This document shows positions 25,984-34,499 of a stretch of DNA of 64,000 nt, one piece after another; position 1 is the stretch's first letter; each line of letters begins with the position of its first letter. The notes below the pieces were generated by a model. The model made no database searches. It was given only the letters and a program-made list of their open reading frames with translations, and was not told the DNA's origin. The stretch comes from Gammaproteobacteria bacterium (GTDB lineage: Bacteria; Pseudomonadota; Gammaproteobacteria; Legionellales; Legionellaceae), in the NCBI GenBank assembly GCA_024742995.1, contig JANSXK010000002.1, positions 62,001-126,000 on the forward strand, in the 5' to 3' direction. The translations under genes and the position numbers were made by a program.

Positions 25984-27078
25984 ATGAACTGGTTATTGTC
26001 TAAATTAAAAAACCATCCCCCTGTCTCTTTTGCGGAATTTATGCAATGGGCGCTTTATGATCCCGAGCATGGTTATTACACGGTGCAAATGAATGTGTTT
26101 GGCAATGATTTTACCACGGCACCAGAAATGGGTCCTTTGTTTTCTTACAGTTTGGCGAATCAATGCGTAGACATCCTCGCAGGGGTATCTTATCCTAAAA
26201 TCTTAGAGTTTGGTGCTGGTTCTGGACGTTTGTGCATTGACCTTTTAAGTCGCTTGGAGCAATTAAATGCACTTCCAGATGTTTATTATATCTTAGAGTT
26301 GAGTGGTTGCTTGCAAGCACAACAGCGGCAAGCCATTGAAACAGCTATTCCTCACCTTTTTTCTAAAATAATATGGTTGAATGCTTGGCCTGATGAGGCG
26401 ATTGAAGGCATTATCATTGCGAATGAAGTACTAGATGCAATGCCTGTTCACCGATTTTTAAAAAAGAAAGACCAAATATTGGAAGTGTTTGTTGATGTTC
26501 ATTCAGAAGGTCATTTGATTGAGATCACGCAAGATTGTCAGAATGAGCGCCTGCTAAAACAGGTTAATCATGTTGTGCCGCCCCAGTGTTACCCTTATCA
26601 ATCTGAAGTGAATTTATTATTGGAAGACTGGTTAAAACAATGCGCGACATGCTTGTCAAAGGGATTGATGCTGATCATCGACTACGGATTTCCCCAGCAT
26701 GAATACTATCATCCGGATCGACACCAGGGAACTTTGATGTGTCATTACCAACATCGTGCGCATTCAAATCCGTTGGTGCATATAGGAGAACAAGATATCA
26801 CCGCACATGTGGATTTTACCCATGTGGCAGAAGCTGCAATAATGGCTGATTTTTCAGTCGCAGGCTTTACCTCTCAAGCCTCTTTTTTACTTGCTAATGG
26901 TTTGTTAAGCTTAGTGAACGAGGTGGACCCAAAACAATTATTCAATCAACAACAAGCGATAAAAACCTTGGTTCAACCGAATGAAATGGGTGAATTATTT
27001 AAAGTCATGGCTTTGACCAAGCATTGGAATGAGCCATTGCGTGGATTTCAAATGCAGGATAGGCGAGCTGGTTTATGA
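25984..27078 (+). CDS. MidA/NDUFAF7-type SAM-dependent methyltransferase
   Basis: A 364-residue protein of the COG1565 (DUF185) family. Its mitochondrial member NDUFAF7 methylates an arginine of complex I subunit NDUFS2. Motifs: FAEFMQWALYDPEHGYYT, FTTAPEMGPLFS, the SAM-binding ILEFGAGSGRL (about 80-90), IIANEVLDAMPVHRF and LIIDYGFPQHEYYHPDR. The role of bacterial members is not settled; complex I assembly or a dehydrogenase target is possible. The end overlaps the next gene by ATGA. Confidence 0.88.
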   Translation: MNWLLSKLKNHPPVSFAEFMQWALYDPEHGYYTVQMNVFGNDFTTAPEMGPLFSYSLANQCVDILAGVSYPKILEFGAGSGRLCIDLLSRLEQLNALPDVYYILELSGCLQAQQRQAIETAIPHLFSKIIWLNAWPDEAIEGIIIANEVLDAMPVHRFLKKKDQILEVFVDVHSEGHLIEITQDCQNERLLKQVNHVVPPQCYPYQSEVNLLLEDWLKQCATCLSKGLMLIIDYGFPQHEYYHPDRHQGTLMCHYQHRAHSNPLVHIGEQDITAHVDFTHVAEAAIMADFSVAGFTSQASFLLANGLLSLVNEVDPKQLFNQQQAIKTLVQPNEMGELFKVMALTKHWNEPLRGFQMQDRRAGL

Positions 27079-27572
27079 AAAAAACAGGGTATTTGACGAC
27101 AGTAGAATTGAAAAAAGAATCCATGAAGTTTTCTGCGGGGCATACTACCATTTTTTCTGCAACAGAGCGTGAGCCTTTACATGGGCATATGTATCAAGTT
27201 TATTTGGCATTGACCACATGGGTGGAAAACAACGGAATGACGTTTGATTATCGTTATTATAAGAAAAAAATACACGCGCTATGTAAGCATTTAAATCAAA
27301 CTTTTTTAATGCCGGCGTTTTCACCGCATCTGATATATAGTGACGATGACGAGTATTTGTACTTTACGTTTAATCAGAAAAAAATTCCTTTTTTAAAAGA
27401 AGATGTGACCTTATTACCTGTGGTGAATATTACAGTTGAAGAGTTATCGCGCTGGTTTGTTGAGGAATTGGTTGCTGACAAAGAGGAATTAAAACTCAAT
27501 CGTATTGAGCAGGTCATAGTAAAGGTTTTTTCTGCGCCAGGGCAGTCTGCCAGCCATATTTGGCAGCGTTAA
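27075..27572 (+). CDS. 6-pyruvoyl-tetrahydropterin synthase family protein, PTPS-III-like
   Basis: A 165-residue T-fold protein of the PTPS/QueD family. The zinc-binding histidines are visible in KFSAGHTT (His23) and HGH (36-38). The residues before HGH are E31-R-E-P-L, giving the pattern ExxxxHGH. That is the signature described for PTPS-III, in which a Glu replaces the catalytic Cys. QueD would have CxxxHGH. PTPS-III enzymes can replace FolB and cleave the dihydroneopterin triphosphate side chain to feed folate synthesis, so I infer a folate role and not queuosine. The C-terminal NITVEELSRWFVEEL segment is normal. It is coupled to the methyltransferase upstream, and priA follows with no gap. 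Confidence 0.75.
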   Translation: MKKTGYLTTVELKKESMKFSAGHTTIFSATEREPLHGHMYQVYLALTTWVENNGMTFDYRYYKKKIHALCKHLNQTFLMPAFSPHLIYSDDDEYLYFTFNQKKIPFLKEDVTLLPVVNITVEELSRWFVEELVADKEELKLNRIEQVIVKVFSAPGQSASHIWQR

Positions 27573-29741
27573 ATGCCAGTATACCACGTTTCAGTTTTAC
27601 AAACCCATCGTGATTATTTTGATTACATTGGCCCGGATCATGTGGCAATAGGCGCACGTGTTTGGGTGCCGTTTCGCCAAGCAAAAAAACTAGGCGTTGT
27701 GGTTGGGATAGATACCACGAGAACGGATGAGGTTGGTTTAAAAACCATCACAGAAGTCTTAGACAAAGAGGCACTGTTATCACCAGAACTTTTAAAACTG
27801 TGTCGTTGGGTCAATCAATACTATCAGTCGCCGTTAGCTTTAGTTTTAAACTTGGTTTTGCCCAAACGCTGTCGCCAAGGTCAGCCGGCTACTATTTTAA
27901 GTGAGACCTACTATGAGTTGGCGTTACCAGTCGAAAAAGCGCAGCAAAAAATATCTGTCCGTGCTGTAAAACAACAACAATGTCTTACTTATTTGGCCAC
28001 GCAGGGGGAGGCAAATAAGGCAAGCATCACACAATCGGGATACTCATCAGCAATCATTCAGGCTCTTTTGGATCAAGCGCTAATCAAACAATTTACGCGC
28101 CCTATTCGGCCGCAAATGTCAGAAGAAACGAATCAACCACCTGTCCCGCTCAACTCGGAGCAACAACAAGCCTATAGTGCGATTGCAGCCAAACTCGATT
28201 GTTATCACTGTTTTTTATTGCAGGGTGTTACCGGTAGCGGGAAGACGGAAGTTTATTTTCAAGTGATAGCGGATGTTTTAGCGCAAGGTCGTCAAGTGTT
28301 GATTTTAGTGCCAGAAATTGGATTAACACCGCAGTTACGTCAGCGTTTTCAAGCGCGTTTTTCTGAGCCCATTGGGGTGATGCACTCAAAAATGTCTGAT
28401 AGTGAACGACAGCAAACCTGGTTGTGGGCGCGGGATCAACAATTACGTTTGGTGTTGGGCACCCGCTCGGCTTTGTTTACGCCATTGCCGAAATTAGGAC
28501 TTATCATCATCGATGAAGAGCATGATACATCCCTAAAACAAATGGAGGGCGTGCGTTATTTGGCGCGAGATACAGCGTTGATACGTGCGCATCATGCCAA
28601 TATTCCCGTAATTTTAGGATCAGCGACTCCTTCTTTGGAAAGCTTGGCCAATGTTGCTAAGGGTAAGTACAGCATGTTACGGCTCAATCAGAAAGCGTTG
28701 AATGTTTTTCCGCTGCGCTATCAAATTGTCGACTTACGCAGCCAGCATTTATTACATGGTTTGGCGTCAGCAACTTATGCTGCCATTGAGCGTCATTTGT
28801 CAGCACAACATCAAGTCTTGATTTTTATCAATCGTCGAGGTTTTTCGCCTGTCTTACTGTGCCATCTTTGTGGGTGGAAGGCAGCCTGCCCCCATTGTGA
28901 TGCGTGCTTGACCGTGCATCGTGCGGCTAACCAATTGATATGTCATCATTGTGGGTACCACCAAATTTCTGCGGTGGTTTGTCCTTCGTGTCAGGGGCGT
29001 GAGCTGATATTTATGGGTTCGGGCACGCAGCGCATCGAAGAATCTTTGGCAACGGTATTTCCTAAAACCAAGATTTTACGTATTGATCGTGACGTGACGC
29101 AAAAAAAACAAGCCTTTGATCAGCATTTGGCACAAATCCATGCGGGTGAAGCACAATTGATTGTGGGGACACAAATGCTGGCCAAAGGACATGATTTTTC
29201 GCGTTTGTCGTTGGTGGTGGTTTTGGATGCTGACTATGGTTTTTATGATCAAGATTTTCGAGCGTTAGAGCGTTTGGGGCAACTGATCACCCAAGTCTCC
29301 GGTCGTGCGGGGCGTGCAGATATTCCTGGCGAGGTTGTGATTCAAACGCATGTGCCGGATCACCCCTTATTGAATACGCTGATTCAAGAAGGGTATGATC
29401 CCTTTGCACAGGCACTTTTGCAATTGCGCCAAGAAGCGCATTTGCCGCCGTGCTCGTTTATGGCTTTGCTGCGGGTGCAAGGCAAACAGCAAGACAAACT
29501 GTTGCAACTGCTGCATGCTGTCAAACAAAGATTAACTCAGACAGAGATAATAGCGATGGGGCCGGCGCCAGCACCGTTGGCAAAAAAAGGCGGGCACTAT
29601 CGTATGCAGCTGCTTTTGAAGTCGGCATCTAGGCATTATTTACAAGCGCAACTCACGCCACTGAGGGCTTGGATGCAATCGAATGGTTTGGTTTCTGGTT
29701 TGCGCTGGAATCTTGATGTTGATCCAATTGATTTAGCGTAA
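27573..29741 (+). CDS. priA: Primosomal protein N' (replication restart helicase PriA)
   Basis: PriA reloads the replicative helicase at stalled forks. The 722 residues match the E. coli length (732). The order is: N-terminal DNA-binding domain, Walker A GVTGSGKTEVYF (about 219-230), DEEHD box, LGSATPSLES, two zinc clusters (CHLCGW, CPHCDACLTVH, CHHCGY, CPSCQG), and helicase motifs GTQMLAKGHDF and QVSGRAGRAD. The ATG directly follows the TAA of the PTPS-like gene. Confidence 0.97.
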   Translation: MPVYHVSVLQTHRDYFDYIGPDHVAIGARVWVPFRQAKKLGVVVGIDTTRTDEVGLKTITEVLDKEALLSPELLKLCRWVNQYYQSPLALVLNLVLPKRCRQGQPATILSETYYELALPVEKAQQKISVRAVKQQQCLTYLATQGEANKASITQSGYSSAIIQALLDQALIKQFTRPIRPQMSEETNQPPVPLNSEQQQAYSAIAAKLDCYHCFLLQGVTGSGKTEVYFQVIADVLAQGRQVLILVPEIGLTPQLRQRFQARFSEPIGVMHSKMSDSERQQTWLWARDQQLRLVLGTRSALFTPLPKLGLIIIDEEHDTSLKQMEGVRYLARDTALIRAHHANIPVILGSATPSLESLANVAKGKYSMLRLNQKALNVFPLRYQIVDLRSQHLLHGLASATYAAIERHLSAQHQVLIFINRRGFSPVLLCHLCGWKAACPHCDACLTVHRAANQLICHHCGYHQISAVVCPSCQGRELIFMGSGTQRIEESLATVFPKTKILRIDRDVTQKKQAFDQHLAQIHAGEAQLIVGTQMLAKGHDFSRLSLVVVLDADYGFYDQDFRALERLGQLITQVSGRAGRADIPGEVVIQTHVPDHPLLNTLIQEGYDPFAQALLQLRQEAHLPPCSFMALLRVQGKQQDKLLQLLHAVKQRLTQTEIIAMGPAPAPLAKKGGHYRMQLLLKSASRHYLQAQLTPLRAWMQSNGLVSGLRWNLDVDPIDLA

Positions 29742-29790
29742 AAAGTAAGGTAGCCTTTCGATCTAATTCTAACATTAAATAAGGAAATTT

Positions 29791-31110
29791 ATGTCTCAGA
29801 ACACGATGTTTGCGCTCGGCTTATCTTTGCTTACGAGTACTTGTTTTGCTCAACCCCCAGTGGTTTCTCCGCAACCTACTTCTTGTATTGAATCGAGTTT
29901 TTCTTTTCAGGGCAGTAAGCTGTGGTTTTGGCGGGTGGCTTCTTTAACGCTGACTAACCACTGTGGTCAATCGGTTGATTTTCAAAACGCAGCGATTACG
30001 TTTCTAAACAGCTATGATTTGAACGATAAATTCTGGGGTGCTTTTGAACCATTGTCCGAGCCTTCTGGTCGTTTGCAAATTACTTCTCAGCCAATAGACG
30101 ATCGTTATTTGTCTACCTTGTCTTTGCAGTTTCCCATTATAGACGGATCGAACTCAAAGTTAGCTGATGGGGGGTCTTTCACTGTGAGCTACAGCGCATC
30201 AGCTCCTGGTTATGTGCAAGATAGCGTGAAAGTTTATTTGAATGGTGACGTGAATACAGGAAACGTACGCCTAACAAACACAACAGCCAAGCCAGCAAAT
30301 GTGACACAAGCTTATGCGCTCGTCAATGTAACGTTGGATGGCAAAAAAGTTAGTTCTGTTAAGCTACCCTGGTCTGGCAAGCAAGTTGTATCAGGATTGG
30401 CTGCAGGATCATATGTCATATCGCCGGCAAATATCGATGCTAATGACGGAAACTTATATGAAGGCGTGAGCACGCCAGCGAAAGTGAGCATTACGAGTGG
30501 TGATACCACGGCATCGACAATTGTTTATAAAGAAAAAGTGCTTGTTGGGGCAATCAGCATGCAATTACAGGCTTTGCCCGATGCGTTGTCTGGTTATGCA
30601 AAAGCACCGGCTGTGACAATGACTCGAGACGATAATCATAGTGCGCAAGTGGCTACGATGAAGTGGGGGGGCAGCGTATCAAATCGATTGGCCAATAAGG
30701 TTAGCTATCATTTCTCAACGACTGATATTGGTTACAATGGGTATACTTGCAAGCCTTCTTTTAAACCTGTTTCTGCCATAGCAGATCCCGCAGCACCTAA
30801 AGTGAATTTAAGTTATACTTGCGTGAAGACAGCGCAAGACAATGTTGCGATTAAAGTTAAAGGTGCGCCTCTATCGAGATCATCTGTGAAAGTTCTATTC
30901 ACTCCGAATGGTAATGCGGCTCCCGTTAAGAAAACAGTCACGCTGATCGACGGAGAGGGTACAGCTGAGGCACCATTTACAGATGGGACAATTTATACGG
31001 TCACTGCCGATCCTGTGGATGGATATAGTGTTACCTATTCCTCTCAACCGCTTACGGTAGCAGAGGGTGTAACCGAAACAGTTTCTTACGCGGCAAAGCC
31101 AGCAAAATAA
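29791..31110 (+). CDS. Exported multi-domain beta-sandwich protein, carbohydrate-binding-like
   Basis: A 439-residue secreted protein with a signal peptide (MFALGLSLLTSTCFA). The N-terminal domain (about 25-150) has two Cys and an aromatic-rich face (GSKLWFWRVASLTLTN, KFWGAFEPLS) like carbohydrate-binding modules of chitinases and cellulases. After it come at least two Ig/prealbumin-like Ser/Thr/Val-rich domains (VNVTLDGKKVSSVKLPW, VKVLFTPNGNAAPVKKTV). No catalytic domain is present. AAGGAAA precedes the ATG. Relatives could be accessory chitin-binding proteins or N-terminal parts of GH18 enzymes; that is an impression from composition and layout. Confidence 0.65.
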   Translation: MSQNTMFALGLSLLTSTCFAQPPVVSPQPTSCIESSFSFQGSKLWFWRVASLTLTNHCGQSVDFQNAAITFLNSYDLNDKFWGAFEPLSEPSGRLQITSQPIDDRYLSTLSLQFPIIDGSNSKLADGGSFTVSYSASAPGYVQDSVKVYLNGDVNTGNVRLTNTTAKPANVTQAYALVNVTLDGKKVSSVKLPWSGKQVVSGLAAGSYVISPANIDANDGNLYEGVSTPAKVSITSGDTTASTIVYKEKVLVGAISMQLQALPDALSGYAKAPAVTMTRDDNHSAQVATMKWGGSVSNRLANKVSYHFSTTDIGYNGYTCKPSFKPVSAIADPAAPKVNLSYTCVKTAQDNVAIKVKGAPLSRSSVKVLFTPNGNAAPVKKTVTLIDGEGTAEAPFTDGTIYTVTADPVDGYSVTYSSQPLTVAEGVTETVSYAAKPAK

Positions 31111-31119
31111 TAAGATCAG

Positions 31120-31166
31120 CACCTTCTCCCCAGTGGGGAGAAGGTGCTCATAGGGCGGATGAGGGA
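31120..31166. repeat. Dispersed repeat, family B, copy 2 (inverted)
   Basis: A perfect 12-bp inverted repeat, CACCTTCTCCCC / GGGGAGAAGGTG around AGT (31120-31146), followed by GGGCGGATGAGGG. It is the reverse orientation of the repeat at 25614-25665. It lies between the secreted-protein gene and msrA and may work as a transcriptional stem-loop. Confidence 0.75.
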
Positions 31167-31176
31167 GCGGTCGATA

Positions 31177-31767
31177 ATGCAGAGTATATGGATGATACGC
31201 CATGCGTTTTTTTTACTGATGTTGCTTTCTCAGCCACTTGCTGCAAAAACTGCAGAGGCAATTTTTGCAGGCGGGTGTTTTTGGTGTGTTGAAGCCGATT
31301 TTGATAAAGTGCCAGGGGTGTTAAAAACGACTTCGGGATATGACGGGGGCACGACGCCTGATCCTGATTATCAAACCGTATCTTCCGGGAAAACCCAGTA
31401 CGTCGAATCAGTGCGTGTGTCTTATGATGCTGATAAGGTGACGTATCAGCAATTGCTTCACTATTATTGGCGTCATATCGATCCGACTGCAAAAGAGGGT
31501 CAGTTTTGTGATCATGGTCGGCAATACCGGTCTGTGGTGTTTTTTTTAAATGAAGCACAAAAGCAAGCAGCTTTAGCCACTAAAGCGGTATTGGAAAAAC
31601 AATTTCCAAATGTATATACCGATATCCTTGCCTCCACGCATTTTTATCCTGCAGAGGCCTATCATCAAAACTATTATCAAAAAAATCCGTTACGTTATAA
31701 ATTTTATCGCTACCGATGTGGTCGTGATGCTCGTATTAAGGAATTGTGGCATGATAAAACGACTTAG
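31177..31767 (+). CDS. msrA: Exported peptide methionine sulfoxide reductase MsrA
   Basis: Reduces the S-isomer of methionine sulfoxide. The 196 residues from the ATG at 31177 begin with a signal peptide ([15 protein letters not shown]). The catalytic GCFWC motif is at 33-37, and [29 protein letters not shown] and HQNYYQKNP follow. I chose 31177 because GAGGGAG precedes it and the signal peptide follows; earlier frames would start in the repeat. It overlaps msrB by 17 bases. An exported copy would repair periplasmic or surface proteins. Confidence 0.9.
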   Translation: MQSIWMIRHAFFLLMLLSQPLAAKTAEAIFAGGCFWCVEADFDKVPGVLKTTSGYDGGTTPDPDYQTVSSGKTQYVESVRVSYDADKVTYQQLLHYYWRHIDPTAKEGQFCDHGRQYRSVVFFLNEAQKQAALATKAVLEKQFPNVYTDILASTHFYPAEAYHQNYYQKNPLRYKFYRYRCGRDARIKELWHDKTT

Positions 31768-32263
31768 TATTTTCTTGAGCTGTTTTGTAATGAGTACTGC
31801 TATGGCCTATACCCCCAAATTTGATAAACCAGAGCAAGTCAAAAAGCTCAGTCCCTTGCAGTATCAAGTGACGCAAGAGGAGGCGACTGAAAAAGCGTTT
31901 GAGAATGCTTATTGGAACAATGAACAAGAAGGTATTTATGTGGATATTGTCTCAGGAGAACCGTTGTTTTGTTCGTGTGATAAATATGATTCAGGTACGG
32001 GTTGGCCTAGTTTTTCAAAACCAATAGATGACGCTTATATTGTTTTAAAACCGGATAGACATTATTTCTTTATCGTTCGCACTGAAGTGCGATCGAAATA
32101 TGCAGATTCGCATTTGGGGCATGTGTTTAAAGATGGCCCTAAACCAACTGGGTTGCGATATTGCATGAATTCGGCAGCAATGCGGTTTATCCCTAAGGAT
32201 CGGATGAAACAAGAGGGATATGGCGCGTATTTAGATTTGTTTAAGAATGGGCATGCGAAATAA
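31751..32263 (+). CDS. msrB: Exported peptide methionine sulfoxide reductase MsrB
   Basis: Reduces the R-isomer of methionine sulfoxide and is the natural partner of MsrA. The 170 residues from 31751 start with a signal peptide ([19 protein letters not shown]). Family segments are [36 protein letters not shown] and the catalytic-Cys motif [11 protein letters not shown]. The resolving-Cys position in SGTGWPSF holds Thr and the CxxC zinc ligands are incomplete (FCSCDKY), so this is a zinc-poor form. The start lies inside the end of msrA, so the pair is coupled. Confidence 0.9.
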   Translation: MIKRLSIFLSCFVMSTAMAYTPKFDKPEQVKKLSPLQYQVTQEEATEKAFENAYWNNEQEGIYVDIVSGEPLFCSCDKYDSGTGWPSFSKPIDDAYIVLKPDRHYFFIVRTEVRSKYADSHLGHVFKDGPKPTGLRYCMNSAAMRFIPKDRMKQEGYGAYLDLFKNGHAK

Positions 32264-32364
32264 TCACCGAGACTGTTTGGTGTTAACTTAATTCAGGCTG
32301 GGTGGTGACGACAGCCGGTGTGAGCCGTTCTGTGATAGGTACTCTGGCGCGTTTTCAAATCTTG

Positions 32365-32700
32365 TTAGTGTGTTTCTACAATGCGAGTACATTCTTCCTT
32401 ACGTGCCTCCATCGAGCCAGACGCATTATAGGCATGGATAGGAAATAGGAGGTATTGCGCGATACTGATTATAGAATCACCAAACCATAGGGCGGCATCT
32501 AAAAAGAATTGTGGTTTACCTAAATAAGGCAAGGCAAGAGCATACGCCGGGATGAGCCAAAGGAGACCGATTAGCAAAGCAAGAGGTGCAGCAAGGATGC
32601 CGGCTAAAGTTAGTATAAAGTCCACACAAAGATTGTTTTTTTCGTGGGTGTTCAAGAGGATTTTAAGTTCCTGTAAGGGGTCCTGTGGAAGAACCCCCAA
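32365..32700 (-). CDS. Small hydrophobic-hairpin membrane protein, hypothetical
   Basis: About 111 residues with a charged N-terminus, a strongly hydrophobic central hairpin (LTLAGILAAPLALLIGLLWL, then IPAYALALPYLG), a third weaker segment and a charged tail. I do not recognise a family. The frame is open for about 20 codons upstream of the TTG at 32700 without any ATG, and no Shine-Dalgarno sequence is visible, so the gene may be 5'-truncated. It resembles in layout, not in sequence, other lineage-specific hairpin proteins in this window. Confidence 0.4.
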   Translation of the reverse strand: MGVLPQDPLQELKILLNTHEKNNLCVDFILTLAGILAAPLALLIGLLWLIPAYALALPYLGKPQFFLDAALWFGDSIISIAQYLLFPIHAYNASGSMEARKEECTRIVETH

Positions 32701-32874
32701 AAGTGGGCGCTCTGGGTCAAATATAAAATAGAGTAAGCAGTGAAATTTTTTATGACGTCAATTTTTACACGATAGAACAACTACCATCATCATTGCTGGC
32801 AAGCTCATCACAGATAAGGTAGAAAAAGCACGGATATGACCAGCCCTTGTATTAAATATCTCCAAGATTGATTG

Positions 32875-33825
32875 TTACTCAACCTTTGGTTTAATTTCGT
32901 TAAGCTCAGTTGGTGAAAAATATATTTTTGAATCAATAACTTCTTTAATGTTAAGAGATTTTGCCATTTCACGATCTCCTCGCCATTGGCTAATTAATGT
33001 TATTTGATCCACATTAATTTCTTCTTGCTCAACAAGTTTTCTAAGTAACTTATCCGTAGTCATATTCGTTTCATCCGCATGTCCTGTTTTAAAGGCTTGA
33101 TGAGTGTAAGATGCATATAATTTTAAACGGCCATCTGTTGTTAATGGTATTCCTGCGTTCAATGCCTGATCTGGAACTTGAATGGCTAAATCCAGTTCTT
33201 GATTAGACCGCCAAGGTAAAGATGGAAATTTTGCGTGAAGATATTTTATTGATGCGCTACAATCCATTTCATTACTGTTTGATATAATATAAACAGGGTC
33301 ATCGGGGTTTTCATCAAAAAAGTACTGAATTTTTCTGTTTGTTTCTTCTGAAAACTGCATGCGTGCAAGCCATGCCTGCTCTAATAAGGAAAGGGCTACA
33401 TGCTCATGAGTTAATTCTTCCAAGCTAGATAAATCACGTATAGAAATTAAATCTTCTCTATTTTTGAATAGAGTTTCTTTTATTTCCACAGAAAAATTTA
33501 CCGCTCTTAAAAATGGAAAAACATTCAATAAGTTGTTTAAAAATTCTTTTGTTTTCATTTTTCCAATTTTATATTGTGAAATAAGATTCCAGTCGATTTG
33601 ACTTAATATCCAACCGTAACTATAAGTTGGCATGCCAAACATACCACAACATAGTATCGATGATACAAATGATGGAGGAGCGTAATTGGCCTGAAGTTCT
33701 GCAAATGCTTTAATGCTCAACCATTGTCGCGCTAAATTATCATTGATATAGCTGAGCATGTGGGCAGGAATACTTGTATCTTTTGCTGGTTCAGCTAAAG
33801 CTGATAAATTAATAACTGTAATCAC
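32875..33825 (-). CDS. HAD-like protein with degenerate nucleophile motif
   Basis: A 316-residue protein, probably cytosolic. Three segments sit where HAD hydrolases have their motifs. TVINLSALAE (3-12) is in the motif I position, but the two Asp of DxD are Asn and Ser. VYIISNS (about 178-184) matches motif II. LISQWRGDREMAKSLNI near the C-terminus resembles motif IV. The helical region around 80-160 could be the cap. If the match is right, the protein cannot form the phospho-Asp intermediate and may bind rather than hydrolyse. The call rests on motif order only. It is flanked by a broken recombinase, so it may be acquired. Confidence 0.45.
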   Translation of the reverse strand: MITVINLSALAEPAKDTSIPAHMLSYINDNLARQWLSIKAFAELQANYAPPSFVSSILCCGMFGMPTYSYGWILSQIDWNLISQYKIGKMKTKEFLNNLLNVFPFLRAVNFSVEIKETLFKNREDLISIRDLSSLEELTHEHVALSLLEQAWLARMQFSEETNRKIQYFFDENPDDPVYIISNSNEMDCSASIKYLHAKFPSLPWRSNQELDLAIQVPDQALNAGIPLTTDGRLKLYASYTHQAFKTGHADETNMTTDKLLRKLVEQEEINVDQITLISQWRGDREMAKSLNIKEVIDSKIYFSPTELNEIKPKVE

Positions 33826-33951
33826 TATATAAAGTTTCCCTTTTAATTTGGATCAAAGATCGACTATATGCTCTTACCAATACGAACATTGCGATATCTT
33901 AGATACATATATCATGTTGTTTTCGAAATATTTAATTGCTCAGCAATTTTT

Positions 33952-34341
33952 TCACAGGAATACTACCATAATACTACCATTTTTATAAAGAGCTTCTGCA
34001 ATTCTTGCCTTTTCCATAGCTGTTTGAGATATTCCGTTCGGGCGCCCACCTTTTCCTCCCCTTGCTCGCGCAGATTTTAATCCTGCCTGCGTTCGTTCAC
34101 GAATCAATTCTCGCTCAAACTCACCAAAAAGTTGCAAAAATACCAAATACCATTCGCCCCTGAGCAGTTGATGTATCAACTGGATCATTTAAACTGATTA
34201 AACCAACCTTTTTCTCAATTAGTTTATTGGTTAAATGAATGAGGTGGGCTAAATTTTGGCCTAGCCTATCCAACTTCCAAATAACCAGGACATCGTCTTC
34301 TCGAACATTTCGCATAATTTCGTCAAGTACGGGTCTTGTTG
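33952..34341 (-). pseudogene. Serine recombinase (resolvase/invertase), broken fragment
   Basis: Central part of a serine recombinase in two frames. The first (to about 34341) reads RPVLDEIMRNVREDD, VIWKLDRLGQNLAHL and TAQGRMVFGIFAT. The second (33952-34188) resumes with GEFERELIRERTQAGLKSA and the start of the helix-turn-helix region. A frameshift near 34140-34150 separates them. The N-terminal segment with the catalytic Ser (YxRVSTxxQ) is missing; a stop codon precedes the match at its 5' border. It cannot recombine DNA. Confidence 0.8.
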
Positions 34342-34344
34342 TTT

Positions 34345-34461
34345 TTAGCTAGTACAATCCGATGCAGTGTTGTTGTTGACTGTAATTTCAAAGGTGTCTG
34401 ATGCTCCAATAGCAACCACTGAAATCATAAAGAAAGCAAAAGCTGACACTATTCTTTTCAT
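34345..34461 (-). pseudogene. Truncated gene for an exported protein
   Basis: Thirty-eight codons: a clean signal peptide (MKRIVSAFAFFMISVVAIGA) followed by SDTFEITVNNNTASDCTS and a TAA. The mature part ends just as it begins, exactly where the recombinase fragment starts, so the 3' part was most likely removed by the same event. A short exported peptide of 18 residues is possible but less likely. It lies 38 bp downstream of thyA on the same strand. Confidence 0.6.
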
Positions 34462-34499
34462 ATGGACGCTCCAATAAGGTTTGTTTGCAACCAATAGCG

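Noticed and set aside
33952-34341. Active DNA invertase controlling a switch
   Set aside because: The N-terminal catalytic Ser is missing, a frameshift splits the rest, and no inverted recombination sites were seen nearby.
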